Source of the DNA: Sphingobacterium thalpophilum
GTDB lineage: Bacteria; Bacteroidota; Bacteroidia; Sphingobacteriales; Sphingobacteriaceae
Direction: 5' to 3'
NCBI RefSeq assembly: GCF_901482695.1
Contig: NZ_LR590484.1
Location: 186,001-250,000, forward strand
DNA: 64,000 nt
In this document: piece after piece, positions 7,441 to 15,544 of the stretch
How positions within the stretch are numbered: position 1 is the first letter of the stretch
Layout of the letters: each line of letters opens with the position of its first letter
Translations under genes and position numbers: made by a program
The notes under the pieces: model-generated
Told to the model about the DNA's origin: nothing
What the model saw: only the letters and a program-made list of their open reading frames with translations
Database searches by the model: none

Positions 7441-9435
7441 CTAAGGCAGCTTTGCCAGAACAGAATAATTTCTACTTCGGATTTTTTCATCGAGAACAGA
7501 CAAAAACACATCACCCTTCTTTTCCAGTCTTTTTTCAATCGTATTGATCGTAAACGAATAACGGTCCAGCCCAGACTTCACTTCTTTCCAGTCCAGAGGT
7601 GTACTGACCGTCGGTTGGTGATAAGGGCGAACAGAATATACCGCAGCCAAGGTATCGGCATAATTATTCTGATCAGCGTCAATATATACCTTCCCTTTCC
7701 GATGAGCTTTGGTAATTGACCGCGTGCTAATGTCAGGCACCAGCTCATTCACCCGGTCCGCTAAATACCGGCCTAAAAATAAAGAGGTATCAAAATTGAT
7801 GTCCCGGACTGGGATGTAAACATGAAGTCCGGTCTTTCCGGATGTTTTAATATACCCCTTCAAACCAAATTTGTCCAATACTTCCTTAACGGCTCCAGCA
7901 ACTTCAATAGCCATCTCAAATCCTTGATCCTCTTCTTCCGTATTCTCCACCGTAGGGTCTAAATCTAGCCATAGATAGTCGGGAAACTCCGGCGCCTTTG
8001 TCTGGGATGCCCATGGATTGATATCGACACATCCCCAGTCGACCATGCTGAGCAGGGTTTCTATATTGTTGCAGACCAGGTAATCGATCTGTTTGCGCTT
8101 GCCTTTTTTAGCAACCCGCCGCTGGTCGATAAAGATCTCGGCACAGTCCGGCTGCCTGTTTTCCATATCTTTTATAAAGGTGGTAGGCCCTCCGGCATGG
8201 GTCAGCTTCAAATTCAGCGACTGTGGCCTATGCTGTATATGGGGTAAAATAAATTTGGAGATCTTGTTGTAGTATAGAATCAGTTCGCCTTTCGGAATAC
8301 TTTTCCAAAGTTCCCGCCCGACATCGTGCAGCTGTATGGTACAGTTTGCCATCGGGAAATCGGAGATCTCTTTGCCGGCTATGGCTTCATCGACACGCCT
8401 CCAGTTACTGCCAGCATTTAAATAGAGTTTGGAAGGGGGAATTTTGCTTGCCGGTTCGATTTTGTCGGTGAGTTCATGGATTTTCTGTACATCTTTTGGC
8501 ACTTCTCTAACCACCTGTTCCGGTCTTTTATCGGACCTGAATCCGAGGAATGTAGTCGGCTTCCGTATTCTTCCTGTTTTGGTCCAGGTCGCAAATTCAA
8601 AATTGGCAACCAACTGGGGTTTGACCCAGTGGATTTTGGCTCCCTTGGTATCGAGCACCTCATTGACAAAGGGTGATTCACTCACTTCTAAGGCCTCAAG
8701 CTGCTCGAGAATAACAGGCATCTCCTTGTCCTTGAAACCTCCTCCACCCCTACCGATCCAGGTGAATCTCCCATTTTCATATGCACCGAATAGGAGGCTT
8801 TTAAATGAACGTGCTTTCTCGGACTCTGCCCAGCCTCCGATCACAAATTCCTGTCGCTTCCGAGTGGGGATCTTTAACCAGCTGTACGCCCTTTCGCCTT
8901 CGATATATTCACTGTCTTTCCTTTTAGCGACAATGCCTTCCATATTGAGGTCGAGGACCCGCTGATACAGCTCCTGACCGTCATCATAAGATTCGCTGTA
9001 GTGGAAGGTATCGTCTTTTCGCACCAGCTGTTTGAGCAGCTCTTTGCGTACGGTCAACGGCTGGCTCCTGAGATCATTGCCGTCGAGCCATAATAAATCA
9101 AAGACACAGTATGAAATGGGACTGGCGATCCCATTGTATTTTTGTAGGGCGTCAAAATCGGCGTTGCCGCTGTCATTGAAGACAACGACCTCACCATCTA
9201 AAATCACCTCATGCCCGAGCTTCTTTAAGGCGTCTGCGATGACAGGATAACGCGAGGTATAGTTCAGTCCGCTTCTGGAATCCATACGGACCTCTCCATG
9301 CCGGACAAAAGAGACGATGCGATAGCCGTCCCATTTCACTTCGAACAAATAATCTTCATTCCGTGGCGGCTCTTTGGTGAGCGTACAGAGCATCGGACTG
9401 ATCCTGGTGGGCATTTTAGATTTTGACCTGGCCAT
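7441..9435 (-). CDS. ligD: DNA ligase D: ATP-dependent ligase fused to LigD polymerase domain
   Basis: About 664 residues from the ATG at 9435 (an ATG-proximal start at 9480 is also in frame). The ligase domain comes first, with the adenylated lysine in VKWDGYR (about residue 34), then LDGEVV, EGIVAKR and WLKIP motifs and an OB-fold part with WVKPQLVANFEFATWT. A linker leads to the primase-polymerase domain (LILYYNKISKFILPHI, HAGGPTTFIKDM, LWLDLDPT with the paired catalytic Asp, SGKTGLHVYIP). LigD repairs double-strand breaks by non-homologous end joining with Ku, filling ends and sealing them. The phosphoesterase domain of many LigDs is absent here, as in the shorter LIG-POL forms. No ku gene is in the window. 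Confidence 0.93.
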   Translation of the reverse strand: MARSKSKMPTRISPMLCTLTKEPPRNEDYLFEVKWDGYRIVSFVRHGEVRMDSRSGLNYTSRYPVIADALKKLGHEVILDGEVVVFNDSGNADFDALQKYNGIASPISYCVFDLLWLDGNDLRSQPLTVRKELLKQLVRKDDTFHYSESYDDGQELYQRVLDLNMEGIVAKRKDSEYIEGERAYSWLKIPTRKRQEFVIGGWAESEKARSFKSLLFGAYENGRFTWIGRGGGGFKDKEMPVILEQLEALEVSESPFVNEVLDTKGAKIHWVKPQLVANFEFATWTKTGRIRKPTTFLGFRSDKRPEQVVREVPKDVQKIHELTDKIEPASKIPPSKLYLNAGSNWRRVDEAIAGKEISDFPMANCTIQLHDVGRELWKSIPKGELILYYNKISKFILPHIQHRPQSLNLKLTHAGGPTTFIKDMENRQPDCAEIFIDQRRVAKKGKRKQIDYLVCNNIETLLSMVDWGCVDINPWASQTKAPEFPDYLWLDLDPTVENTEEEDQGFEMAIEVAGAVKEVLDKFGLKGYIKTSGKTGLHVYIPVRDINFDTSLFLGRYLADRVNELVPDISTRSITKAHRKGKVYIDADQNNYADTLAAVYSVRPYHQPTVSTPLDWKEVKSGLDRYSFTINTIEKRLEKKGDVFLSVLDEKIRSRNYSVLAKLP

Positions 9436-9636
9436 ACTGCATTTTTTATCTACTGAGTATAGAACACGGCCGGGCATCATTGGTTCAATCTTTTGCAGGC
9501 ATGTACGTTATTTGCCCTTCCAAAGATGATAGTTTCTCGTGGCAATCGGGACGTTTGCGTACCAACGCTCTGCAAATTCGAGACTATAGGAGCCGTAGGC
9601 GTTTATATCAGGAACATGATAGAAATAGCGTCTGCA

Positions 9637-9939
9637 CTAGTCAAGGGTCGAAAGCAATTTTTTGTGCTTTGCGCCCCACTGGCTCAATTGGTTCCATATA
9701 GGTACCAACTCTTTTGCAATATCCGTTAGCTCATAATCAACTCTCGGAGGCACTTCCGCATAGACAGTTCTTTTTACCAAACCTTCTTTCTCTAGTTCCC
9801 GCAATTGCAGGGTGAGCATACGTTCAGTAATGGCAGGCATGGCTTTCCGCAATTCACTAAACCTCAACCTACTTTCTTCTAATTTACAAAGAATCAACAA
9901 CTTCCATCTTCCCCCGATTTTACATACAGCATAAGTACA
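9637..9939 (-). pseudogene. HxlR family regulator, N-terminus missing
   Basis: In frame from about 9939 the minus strand reads [21 protein letters not shown], then [32 protein letters not shown] and [18 protein letters not shown]: the winged helix of an HxlR regulator from just after its conserved first cysteine to the end. A stop (9940-9942) replaces the expected N-terminal residues and the DNA beyond belongs to an ABC ATPase fragment on the other strand. No ATG fits; a TTG at 9900 is the only nearby start. The gene has lost its 5' end and probably its promoter. Confidence 0.7.
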
Positions 9940-10240
9940 TCAATTATCTGGGGGAGAACGTCGCTACCTTGAAATTTGGCTATTAATGTGCCAACCTACG
10001 GATTTTGTATTGTTGGACGAACCTTTTACCGGGATTGAGCCTATTTATATCACGATGATCATAGATCTCATACGACGCTTCAGCGATAAAAAGGGATTCA
10101 TCATCACTGATCATAATTACCATGATCTTTTACACATTGCTTCGCAGGTCGTGTTACTACAGAATGGAAGCTGCCAGCGGATCGAAAACAAAAGGGATCT
10201 AGAATTTTTTTATCTTCCGGATGGAACTTTTGATGAATGA
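9935..10240 (+). pseudogene. ABC transporter ATPase, C-terminal fragment
   Basis: The open frame starts right after a TAA at 9932-9934. It reads the ABC signature LSGGERRYLEIWLL (from 9944), Walker B FVLLDEPFTGIEP and H-loop ITDHN, ending at 10240. The Walker A half (roughly the first 130 residues) is missing, so the product cannot bind ATP normally. The style is that of stand-alone ATPases such as LptB or branched-chain transporters. It meets the HxlR remnant head to head at about 9936-9943, marking a rearrangement junction. Confidence 0.7.
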
Positions 10241-10371
10241 TGCTAAAATCGGGGAATCATATTCCTTAGGATACGCAATTGCTAATGGTTAAAATGATGA
10301 TTGAGCTCTACTATGATGGTGAAGCTAAATGAGCAATAGACGAAAATGGTTAGAGCAGCTTTAAAGATCAA

Positions 10372-10407
10372 GAAAAAAGAGGCTGGTCCTATTGGACAAC
10401 CTCTTTT
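10372..10407 (-). terminator. Rho-independent terminator after the small secreted protein
   Basis: AAGAGG-CTG-GTCC pairs with GGAC-AA-CCTCTT around a 4-base loop; six T follow on the minus strand. It lies 23 bp after the stop at 10430. Confidence 0.65.
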
Positions 10408-10429
10408 CAGTGTTTTTGAAAAAATGTCT

Positions 10430-10807
10430 TTAATAGCAAAGTACAATGTTGTAATACAATTGTGCATGTTCGTATGCAGCTTGGTAAGAGCCGCCCGAAA
10501 CCCAAATATTCCAAGTACCACATGCACCATAAATTTGGAAGCATCGCTGCCGGCTTGTCTCTGAGCTACCAAAGCTGGAAGGGACCGGAATTTCCTGGAT
10601 TCTCACAGTTTCACCACCTGATCGGTTTGTTAAGGAAGCTACGGACTGCTTAACCACTTGAACTCCGGTAACGGTAACAAGCCCTCCATCCCAGCTTTTT
10701 TCATATTCCTGAGAATTATTTTTCATCTGTCCATTTGAGGAAAGCGCTATGGTGCCTAATCCAAAGCATAAAGCTGCAACAAATAACCTTTTCATGTTCT
10801 GTTTCAT
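10430..10807 (-). CDS. Small secreted protein of unknown function
   Basis: 125 residues (or 121 from the second Met). Residues 1-~27 are a signal peptide (KRLFVAALCFGLGTIALSS). The mature part is polar and ends in a Tyr/Gly/Cys-rich stretch with three cysteines (RQRCF, GACGTW, VLCY) and the aromatic run YEHAQLYYN. I recognise no family. The signal peptide, a clean terminator and lack of overlap with other genes support it as real. Confidence 0.55.
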   Translation of the reverse strand: MKQNMKRLFVAALCFGLGTIALSSNGQMKNNSQEYEKSWDGGLVTVTGVQVVKQSVASLTNRSGGETVRIQEIPVPSSFGSSETSRQRCFQIYGACGTWNIWVSGGSYQAAYEHAQLYYNIVLCY

Positions 10808-11272
10808 GGTTTAAAATTTTAATGTAAATAATTAACAATCTTTGTTTGTCCCATAAAAGTGAACATTAGATTCGATTAATTTTTTGTAAGTAGATATCCG
10901 CTACCAGAGATTCAAGATCCGTTCGATTTTAGAAAATATCTGACATTAACTGGTTAAACAAAATTCAAACAAAGACCAAAGACACGTATCGCTTTCAGCT
11001 AAAGCAACAAAATAAAGGTCCGTCGCCATCACACAGAACTTTTTTACTTCGATTATTTCGAAAGAGGATGAGACCTTCAAGGTTAACTGTCACCGTTGCT
11101 GATTCTGAAAAATGAACACCTTGCTTATGAGCATACAAATATAGTTTTGGAGGTTGACTATATCGCTTTGAAACTGGCTAACCTCATGCTCTCTTATTGG
11201 GATGGAAGTTTATATCCGCCTTGATTCAAAGCTACGGCTAGGGATGTGTTGGTACGCAAAATTGAGCATTGT
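10808..11272. other. 465-bp stretch without a recognisable gene
   Basis: No convincing coding frame on either strand; short open stretches have no family features. It holds the promoter region of the small secreted gene, and it lies between two sets of gene remnants (9.6-10.2 kb and 11.3 kb), so it may contain further decayed sequence. Confidence 0.4.
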
Positions 11273-11572
11273 TTATTTGGCTACACGCAACAGCGGTTGC
11301 GTACTGCAACGGAATGAACCGCCAAAACTACGGCTAATGCTAAAATCAATATATTCAACCTTTATCCCATGTTTTTCAATTTGAGCGCCAATATGTTTAA
11401 AAGCAGGATCTGTAATATATACTTCTGTTGAAATCGGCAATCCGTTTGTGGCCAGGCGACTCGCTTCTTTTAAGGTGACGTGAATGGCATCCCAGTTTCT
11501 TAATATTTCAGGTATTCCATCCATGAAAGCCTCATCGCATATCACCATTCTCAACGAAAATTCTATTTTTTG
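11273..11572 (-). pseudogene. Amidinotransferase/DDAH-like enzyme, C-terminal fragment
   Basis: The open frame on the minus strand starts after three consecutive TGA codons. It reads MVICDEAFMDGIPEI, a WDAIHVTLKEASRLATNG segment, VYITDPAFKHIGAQIEKHGI and SFGGSFRCSTQPL. The last motif holds the catalytic-type cysteine of the dimethylarginine dimethylaminohydrolase / amidinotransferase superfamily near the C-terminus. The N-terminal two thirds with the catalytic Asp/His are missing and there is no ATG at the 5' end, so this is a 3' remnant rather than a working gene. Confidence 0.6.
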
Positions 11573-11648
11573 TCATCATCATTCGATTTTTCCCATCAAC
11601 GATTATCTGTTTGAAATACTGAGAATTTCAAAAAGTAAACGCTTCAAT

Positions 11649-12164
11649 CTAATCAACCGGAACGGAAAACTTCCCTTCAGAAATAGTGACTACCGAACTT
11701 CCTACTACGGTACCGGAAAATGCGCCGCTCACGTGACCCGCCGCAAATTTATCGATCTTAACCGTAAAGTGATCACCAAGGCTGGCAGAACCCGTGGAAG
11801 CAACGTAATTGTCCTGATCCATTGTTCCGTCCGCCTTTTTCTTGATGACTCCATAGGTGACAACCATGGTCGGGGTTTTCTCCAGCTCATAAGTCATCGG
11901 TTCGATCGCCTTCTCACTAATGATAGCCAATTGAATATGCGTATTTTCATTGCTCTCGTTGATATCTGCTGTATTACCGACAACGCTAATGGAATTCGCA
12001 TTGTTCTGATGACTGCTGTTCAATTTAAACTGCACTAACTTACCGTCAATTTTCGCCTGAACATAGTTTTCACTGGTAGGGCTAGTATCATCGTTATCCT
12101 TACTGCAAGAATATAGCACTGTAGCCATTAGTGTTATTATAATGCCTTTCATTACTTTTTGCAT
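11649..12164 (-). CDS. Lipoprotein of unknown function
   Basis: 171 residues with a lipoprotein signal (IIITLMATVLYSC, cysteine at 20) followed by a short Asp/Ser/Thr linker. The mature domain starts VQAKIDGKLVQF, a pattern common in Bacteroidota lipoproteins of the DUF6252 kind, and appears all-beta, ending SGAFSGTVVG and ISEGKFSVPVD. It is probably anchored in the outer membrane or periplasmic side. It is divergent from the NIPSNAP gene. Confidence 0.8.
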   Translation of the reverse strand: MQKVMKGIIITLMATVLYSCSKDNDDTSPTSENYVQAKIDGKLVQFKLNSSHQNNANSISVVGNTADINESNENTHIQLAIISEKAIEPMTYELEKTPTMVVTYGVIKKKADGTMDQDNYVASTGSASLGDHFTVKIDKFAAGHVSGAFSGTVVGSSVVTISEGKFSVPVD

Positions 12165-12325
12165 AACAAATCATTTTGGTATAGAACCGTAGATATCAAA
12201 ATACATACCTAAAATTGAATAGTTGAGATCTGAACAGTTATATTGTTCAAAAAAATCCTATTTTTAATCTGTATTTTCTAGATGACTAGAAGACAAACAA
12301 TAATAATCTAAATCTATAAAACTAA

Positions 12326-13117
12326 ATGTTAAACATGATCAGGCCTAAGAATCAGAGAAATTGGATGTTGATTTTATTGATCTTTATCAGTATTCAATCC
12401 AGCTGTTTTGCCCGTGCAGCAACCACTTATTTCCAATTGAAAGTTTATCACTTCCAGACCATAGAACAGGAACAGGTGATCGACCGTTTTCTGGAAAAAG
12501 CCTACCTGCCGGCGATGCACAAATTGGGATTTAAAGAGATTGCTGTTTTCAAACCGATTGATAATAACGATAAAGCAGATAAGTTGGTTTATGTATTGAG
12601 TGCATCAGCTACTCTTGAAAAATATGCAAGCTTAGATGTCGATATCTTAAAAGACAAACAGTATTTGGAGTCGGGAAAGGAATACTTAGATGCTGCACAT
12701 AACCAGCCACCTTATTCAAGAATTGAAACGATCTTAATGAAAGCTTTTGAGGGGATGCCATTTCTCGCTCTTCCAAAACTAAGCGCGGTTAAAAGCGAAC
12801 GTGTTTACGAATTGAGAAGCTACGAGGCTCCAACGGAAAAGTTATCGGCAAATAAAATTTCCATGTTTAATAATGGTGAGATTGATATCTTCAACAAACT
12901 AGATTTTAATGCTGTGTTTTATGGTCAGGTCATTGCTGGAAGCACGATGCCTAATTTAATTTATCTGACGACTTTCGAAAATATGACAGCACGCGATGCA
13001 CATTGGAAAGCTTTTGGACCGTTATATAAACCTATGGCAGATATGCCACAGTACCAAAACAATGTTTCTAAAAACGTGACAATACTTTGTAGACCAACAG
13101 CTTATTCGGATATATAA
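12326..13117 (+). CDS. Secreted NIPSNAP family protein
   Basis: 263 residues. A hydrophobic leader (about 14-32, MLILLIFISIQSSCFARAA) precedes two ferredoxin-like alpha+beta domains: the first (FQLKVYHF, ...DRFLEKAYLPAMHKLGFKEIAVFK, LVYVLSA) and the second (RVYELRSYEAPTEK, MFNNGEIDIFNKLDFNAVFYGQ, NLIYLTTFENMTARDAHWKAF). RVYELRSY and the dimeric alpha/beta-barrel pattern are typical of NIPSNAP proteins, which in this phylum are often exported and of unknown function. A hairpin terminator follows. Confidence 0.88.
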   Translation: MLNMIRPKNQRNWMLILLIFISIQSSCFARAATTYFQLKVYHFQTIEQEQVIDRFLEKAYLPAMHKLGFKEIAVFKPIDNNDKADKLVYVLSASATLEKYASLDVDILKDKQYLESGKEYLDAAHNQPPYSRIETILMKAFEGMPFLALPKLSAVKSERVYELRSYEAPTEKLSANKISMFNNGEIDIFNKLDFNAVFYGQVIAGSTMPNLIYLTTFENMTARDAHWKAFGPLYKPMADMPQYQNNVSKNVTILCRPTAYSDI

Positions 13118-13127
13118 GTTAAATAAT

Positions 13128-13155
13128 GGGCTGCCTTCGAAAAATTAGGCAGCCC
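13128..13155 (+). terminator. Terminator-like hairpin after the NIPSNAP gene
   Basis: Perfect 8-base stem GGGCTGCC / GGCAGCCC with a 12-base loop, 10 bases after the stop. The T run is weak. Confidence 0.5.
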
Positions 13156-13291
13156 GACAATATTCGTATGTTTGACCACATTTTGCCCAGTTATTGTGGA
13201 CATAATTGGACCTCGTATGCACAAGTAGACACTTTGCACGACAGTAATGGGGAAGCTCAAGTCAGTCACAAGATGCGACTTAGATATTCAT

Positions 13292-14155
13292 TTACTGATT
13301 GCTTACTTTAATCGCATGTCCGATGTGTTTGGAGATTCCATCAATAATGGTATCCCAATCGTGGGTATGCAACTCATGCCCAGTACCTTCGAGTGGGATA
13401 AGCGTCGAATTGCTAATTTTATCCAGTAGTATCCTCGTGCTGTTAAAATGCCAGACTAGATCGTCTGTACCGTGAATGACTAAAGTCGGCTGTTGTATTT
13501 CATCTAATCTGTTGTAATAATCTTCTCCGCCGCCTAAAGTTGCATGATTAAACATACTGATGTAGTTTTTCGCACGTGCATATTCTGATCGGATCAGGTT
13601 TTCTGCCCTGGTCTTGTCGAAGGGTTTCCTACCGGACATCAGCTTTGCCCCCTCGAGCATGTACTGAACGACATTTTCTTCTTGACTCCAGTTTACATCT
13701 GCGGCTTTTGCATGAAAATCTAATATCCGCGTATCCATCTCCGGAATATCTATATCCACAACGCCCCAAGGCCCTGTCGCTATCAACGTGAGGGATTCTA
13801 CCCTGTGAGGATGGCGTATCGCTGCAATTTGTGCGATTAAACCACCTAAAGATATACCAACAAAGTGTGCATTATCGAGGTTATATCCGTCCAGAATCTT
13901 AATAGCGTCCTCTTCGAAGTCAACGATATTATAAGGGGCTGATCCAGGTTCGTAGTTCGTCGAAGTACCTACATCTCTATTATCGTAACGAATAACATAA
14001 AACTCTTTATCGGCCAATCTTCTGCAGAAGTCTTCATCCCAATACAGCATAGATACCGTCGCTCCGGCCAATAGCAGAATCGCTGGGTTTTTAGGGTTTC
14101 CGAAACTTTCCGTGCAGATTTCAATCTCTCCGTGGATAATCATTTTATCTTTCAT
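13292..14155 (-). CDS. Alpha/beta hydrolase (RdmC-like)
   Basis: 287 residues from the ATG at 14155 (MKDKMIIHGE); an upstream in-frame start at 14197 would add an unlikely leader. Motifs: LLLAGATVSMLYWDEDF, VIRYDNRDVGTS, nucleophile elbow VGISLGGLIA with Ser102, acid in VIHGTDDLVW and histidine in GTGHELH. The RYDNRDVG..S segment is typical of the aclacinomycin methylesterase RdmC/EstB group of bacterial esterases. No signal peptide, so cytoplasmic. Substrate unknown; it stands alone between a NIPSNAP gene and a decayed region. Confidence 0.9.
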   Translation of the reverse strand: MKDKMIIHGEIEICTESFGNPKNPAILLLAGATVSMLYWDEDFCRRLADKEFYVIRYDNRDVGTSTNYEPGSAPYNIVDFEEDAIKILDGYNLDNAHFVGISLGGLIAQIAAIRHPHRVESLTLIATGPWGVVDIDIPEMDTRILDFHAKAADVNWSQEENVVQYMLEGAKLMSGRKPFDKTRAENLIRSEYARAKNYISMFNHATLGGGEDYYNRLDEIQQPTLVIHGTDDLVWHFNSTRILLDKISNSTLIPLEGTGHELHTHDWDTIIDGISKHIGHAIKVSNQ

Positions 14156-14322
14156 AATCAATGAATTAATATTAAATACAAGTATGCAGACACACATCCG
14201 ATCCTATTATCTAGAATCCAAAATTACGGTCATGTAGGCGGACATAATTGTACAAATTCGACGTTTTTAATACCTTCGATTGTCAGCATGGTTTTTGGAG
14301 CAGTGGTTGTAGAAATTGGAAA

Positions 14323-14404
14323 TAAAATCCGGGACTTTAAAGAGTTTTCGGGCAAACACCCCCAAAGCTACCTTTCAGAAATTGATTCTTTCCTTTTTGA
14401 GTAG
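14323..14404 (+). pseudogene. C-terminal remnant of an AraC regulator
   Basis: A 27-residue open stretch ending at a TAG reads KIRDFKEFSGKHPQSYLSEI: the end of the second AraC helix-turn-helix (…F-x-x-x-FKEFSG-x-x-P-x-x-YL). Nothing upstream in this frame continues the domain. It is only a 3' scrap. Confidence 0.45.
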
Positions 14405-14485
14405 GGAGAACTGACGCCCCATTGAACCTGCTCTTTAGCCATCAGCCAGGCCAATAGTGTAAATTTTATAGAGGAGGCGAGCATC

Positions 14486-14530
14486 GAAGTCTATCATTTT
14501 GATAAAGAGGCTATCAAAATGATAGACTTC
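14486..14530 (+). terminator. Strong 19-bp perfect hairpin
   Basis: A perfect 19-base inverted repeat (14486-14504 against 14512-14530) with a 7-base loop, followed by TTTG. It would terminate the AraC remnant upstream or insulate the kdp region downstream. Confidence 0.7.
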
Positions 14531-14602
14531 TTTGTATTCATTAGGTCGTCCGAAAAACATCAAATTACTCACAATCAATTTGTTAAACAAAAATATTCAC
14601 AC

Positions 14603-14782
14603 ATGGCATTTCGTTTGGCATATCGAAAATCAAACATACAAATGAAGATGAAAAATGTAAAGTGGAAACAAAGAAAAGAACCTCCTTCGTTCCCAACATG
14701 GCTTAAATCATACCACTTATTGCTCGCCGCAGTGGTGGTGATGTTGATTTTCGGAGCGTTAATGAAATACTTAAGTCGATAA
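14603..14782 (+). CDS. Small membrane protein upstream of kdp
   Basis: 59 residues from the ATG at 14603, or 46 from the ATG at 14642; a still longer frame would begin inside the hairpin and is unlikely. A basic stretch (KNVKWKQRKEPP) is followed by one transmembrane segment (YHLLLAAVVVMLIFGALM). No family recognised. Only 15 bp separates it from the next small membrane gene, suggesting that it belongs to the kdp transcript. Confidence 0.45.
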   Translation: MAFRLAYRKSNIQMKMKNVKWKQRKEPPSFPTWLKSYHLLLAAVVVMLIFGALMKYLSR

Positions 14783-14797
14783 CTCATATAAAGAATC

Positions 14798-14881
14798 ATG
14801 ATAACATTCATTTTACTTGTAGCAGGACTTACCTGCTTTGGACTCTTCTATAAATCCATTGATTTTTTTGAAAAAATCTAG
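14798..14881 (+). CDS. Very small membrane peptide in the kdp leader
   Basis: 27 residues: one hydrophobic segment (ITFILLVAGLTCFGLFYKS) and a short FFEKI end. It is too short to assign but is tightly spaced (15 bp after the previous gene, 8 bp before the next), which supports translation within one operon. Its size and shape are like KdpF, but the better KdpF candidate is at 15354. Confidence 0.45.
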   Translation: MITFILLVAGLTCFGLFYKSIDFFEKI

Positions 14882-14889
14882 AACACAAT

Positions 14890-15243
14890 ATGAAAACTAA
14901 AATCGCAAATACCATTCGGGAGTGGGCTCCAGAAGCCGCAGGTCTTGTATCTGACAATCTGGATGACACCATGGCTGACTACCAGCTATTACACCAATTA
15001 GCAGAAATATGTATGGTTAAGATCCATTCAGGGCTGGACAATGAGCTGGAACGAGTGCAGGAAATAGCAAAAGTGGTTAATCTGCTTTATCAAGATGGTA
15101 ATCAATACACCCGCAATGCGATAGAAAATGAATTTTTGACCGCATTGGCTGCTGAAGAAAGTCCCGGAAGCCTGAAAAAGCATCTGGAACTATTTCCGAT
15201 AGAATTGAGAAAAGGATATATAAAAACTATTCTTGAAAATTAA
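14890..15243 (+). CDS. Hypothetical helical protein in the kdp operon
   Basis: 117 residues, predicted all-helical and soluble: IREWAPEAAGLVSDN, LHQLAEICMVKIHSG, RVQEIAKVVNLLYQDGNQYTRNAIENEFLTALA and LFPIELRKGYIKTIL. I do not recognise a named function; the NAIENEFL…LP-IELR pattern is that of small DUF proteins seen in Bacteroidota. It lies between small membrane genes and kdpF on the same strand, so it may be co-expressed with the pump. Confidence 0.7.
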   Translation: MKTKIANTIREWAPEAAGLVSDNLDDTMADYQLLHQLAEICMVKIHSGLDNELERVQEIAKVVNLLYQDGNQYTRNAIENEFLTALAAEESPGSLKKHLELFPIELRKGYIKTILEN

Positions 15244-15353
15244 AATACCCTCCTCTCCTATCTGTAGTAGCTATTTTGAAGTTGTGTTGCACTGCAGGGA
15301 AATCAGGTATATACCAACTTCAAATCAAGCATTGTTTAAACAAAAATAGGTTT

Positions 15354-15431
15354 ATGATCGCACTATTCATAATAGCCGTCGGTGTATTTGCTTACATCTG
15401 TTACGTGTTGCTAAGACCAGAAAAATTTTAA
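15354..15431 (+). CDS. kdpF: KdpF, small subunit of the potassium-transporting ATPase
   Basis: 25 residues: a single transmembrane helix (ALFIIAVGVFAYICYVLL) ending RPEKF. Length, position just before kdpA and the YxLLRPEKF-type end match KdpF, which stabilises the KdpFABC complex in the inner membrane. Confidence 0.8.
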   Translation: MIALFIIAVGVFAYICYVLLRPEKF

Positions 15432-15452
15432 ATCGTTTCGGCAGAGGTGAAC

Positions 15453-15479
15453 AATGTCAAGAAAAATGTCCTTGACATT
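15453..15479 (+). promoter_or_regulatory. Hairpin between kdpF and kdpA
   Basis: Nine-base perfect inverted repeat (AATGTCAAG / CTTGACATT) with a 9-base loop in the 113-bp gap between kdpF and kdpA. There is no T run, so it is more likely an RNA processing or stability element, or an operator, than a terminator. Confidence 0.35.
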
Positions 15480-15544
15480 TCCGGATTGTCTGGAATCGAT
15501 CACACTGTTCGAAAGCATAATCAAAACAATATTAACACATAAAA

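Noticed and set aside
14405..14470. Minus-strand stretch reading SSIKFTLLAWLMAKEQVQWG, resembling part of a serine hydrolase or transporter
   Set aside because: Too short, no start, and compatible with several families; not enough to call a remnant.
15244..15353. Distant 8-base inverted repeat (TGAAGTTG...CAACTTCA) before kdpF as a riboswitch
   Set aside because: Loop of nearly 40 bases without further structure or known riboswitch motif.
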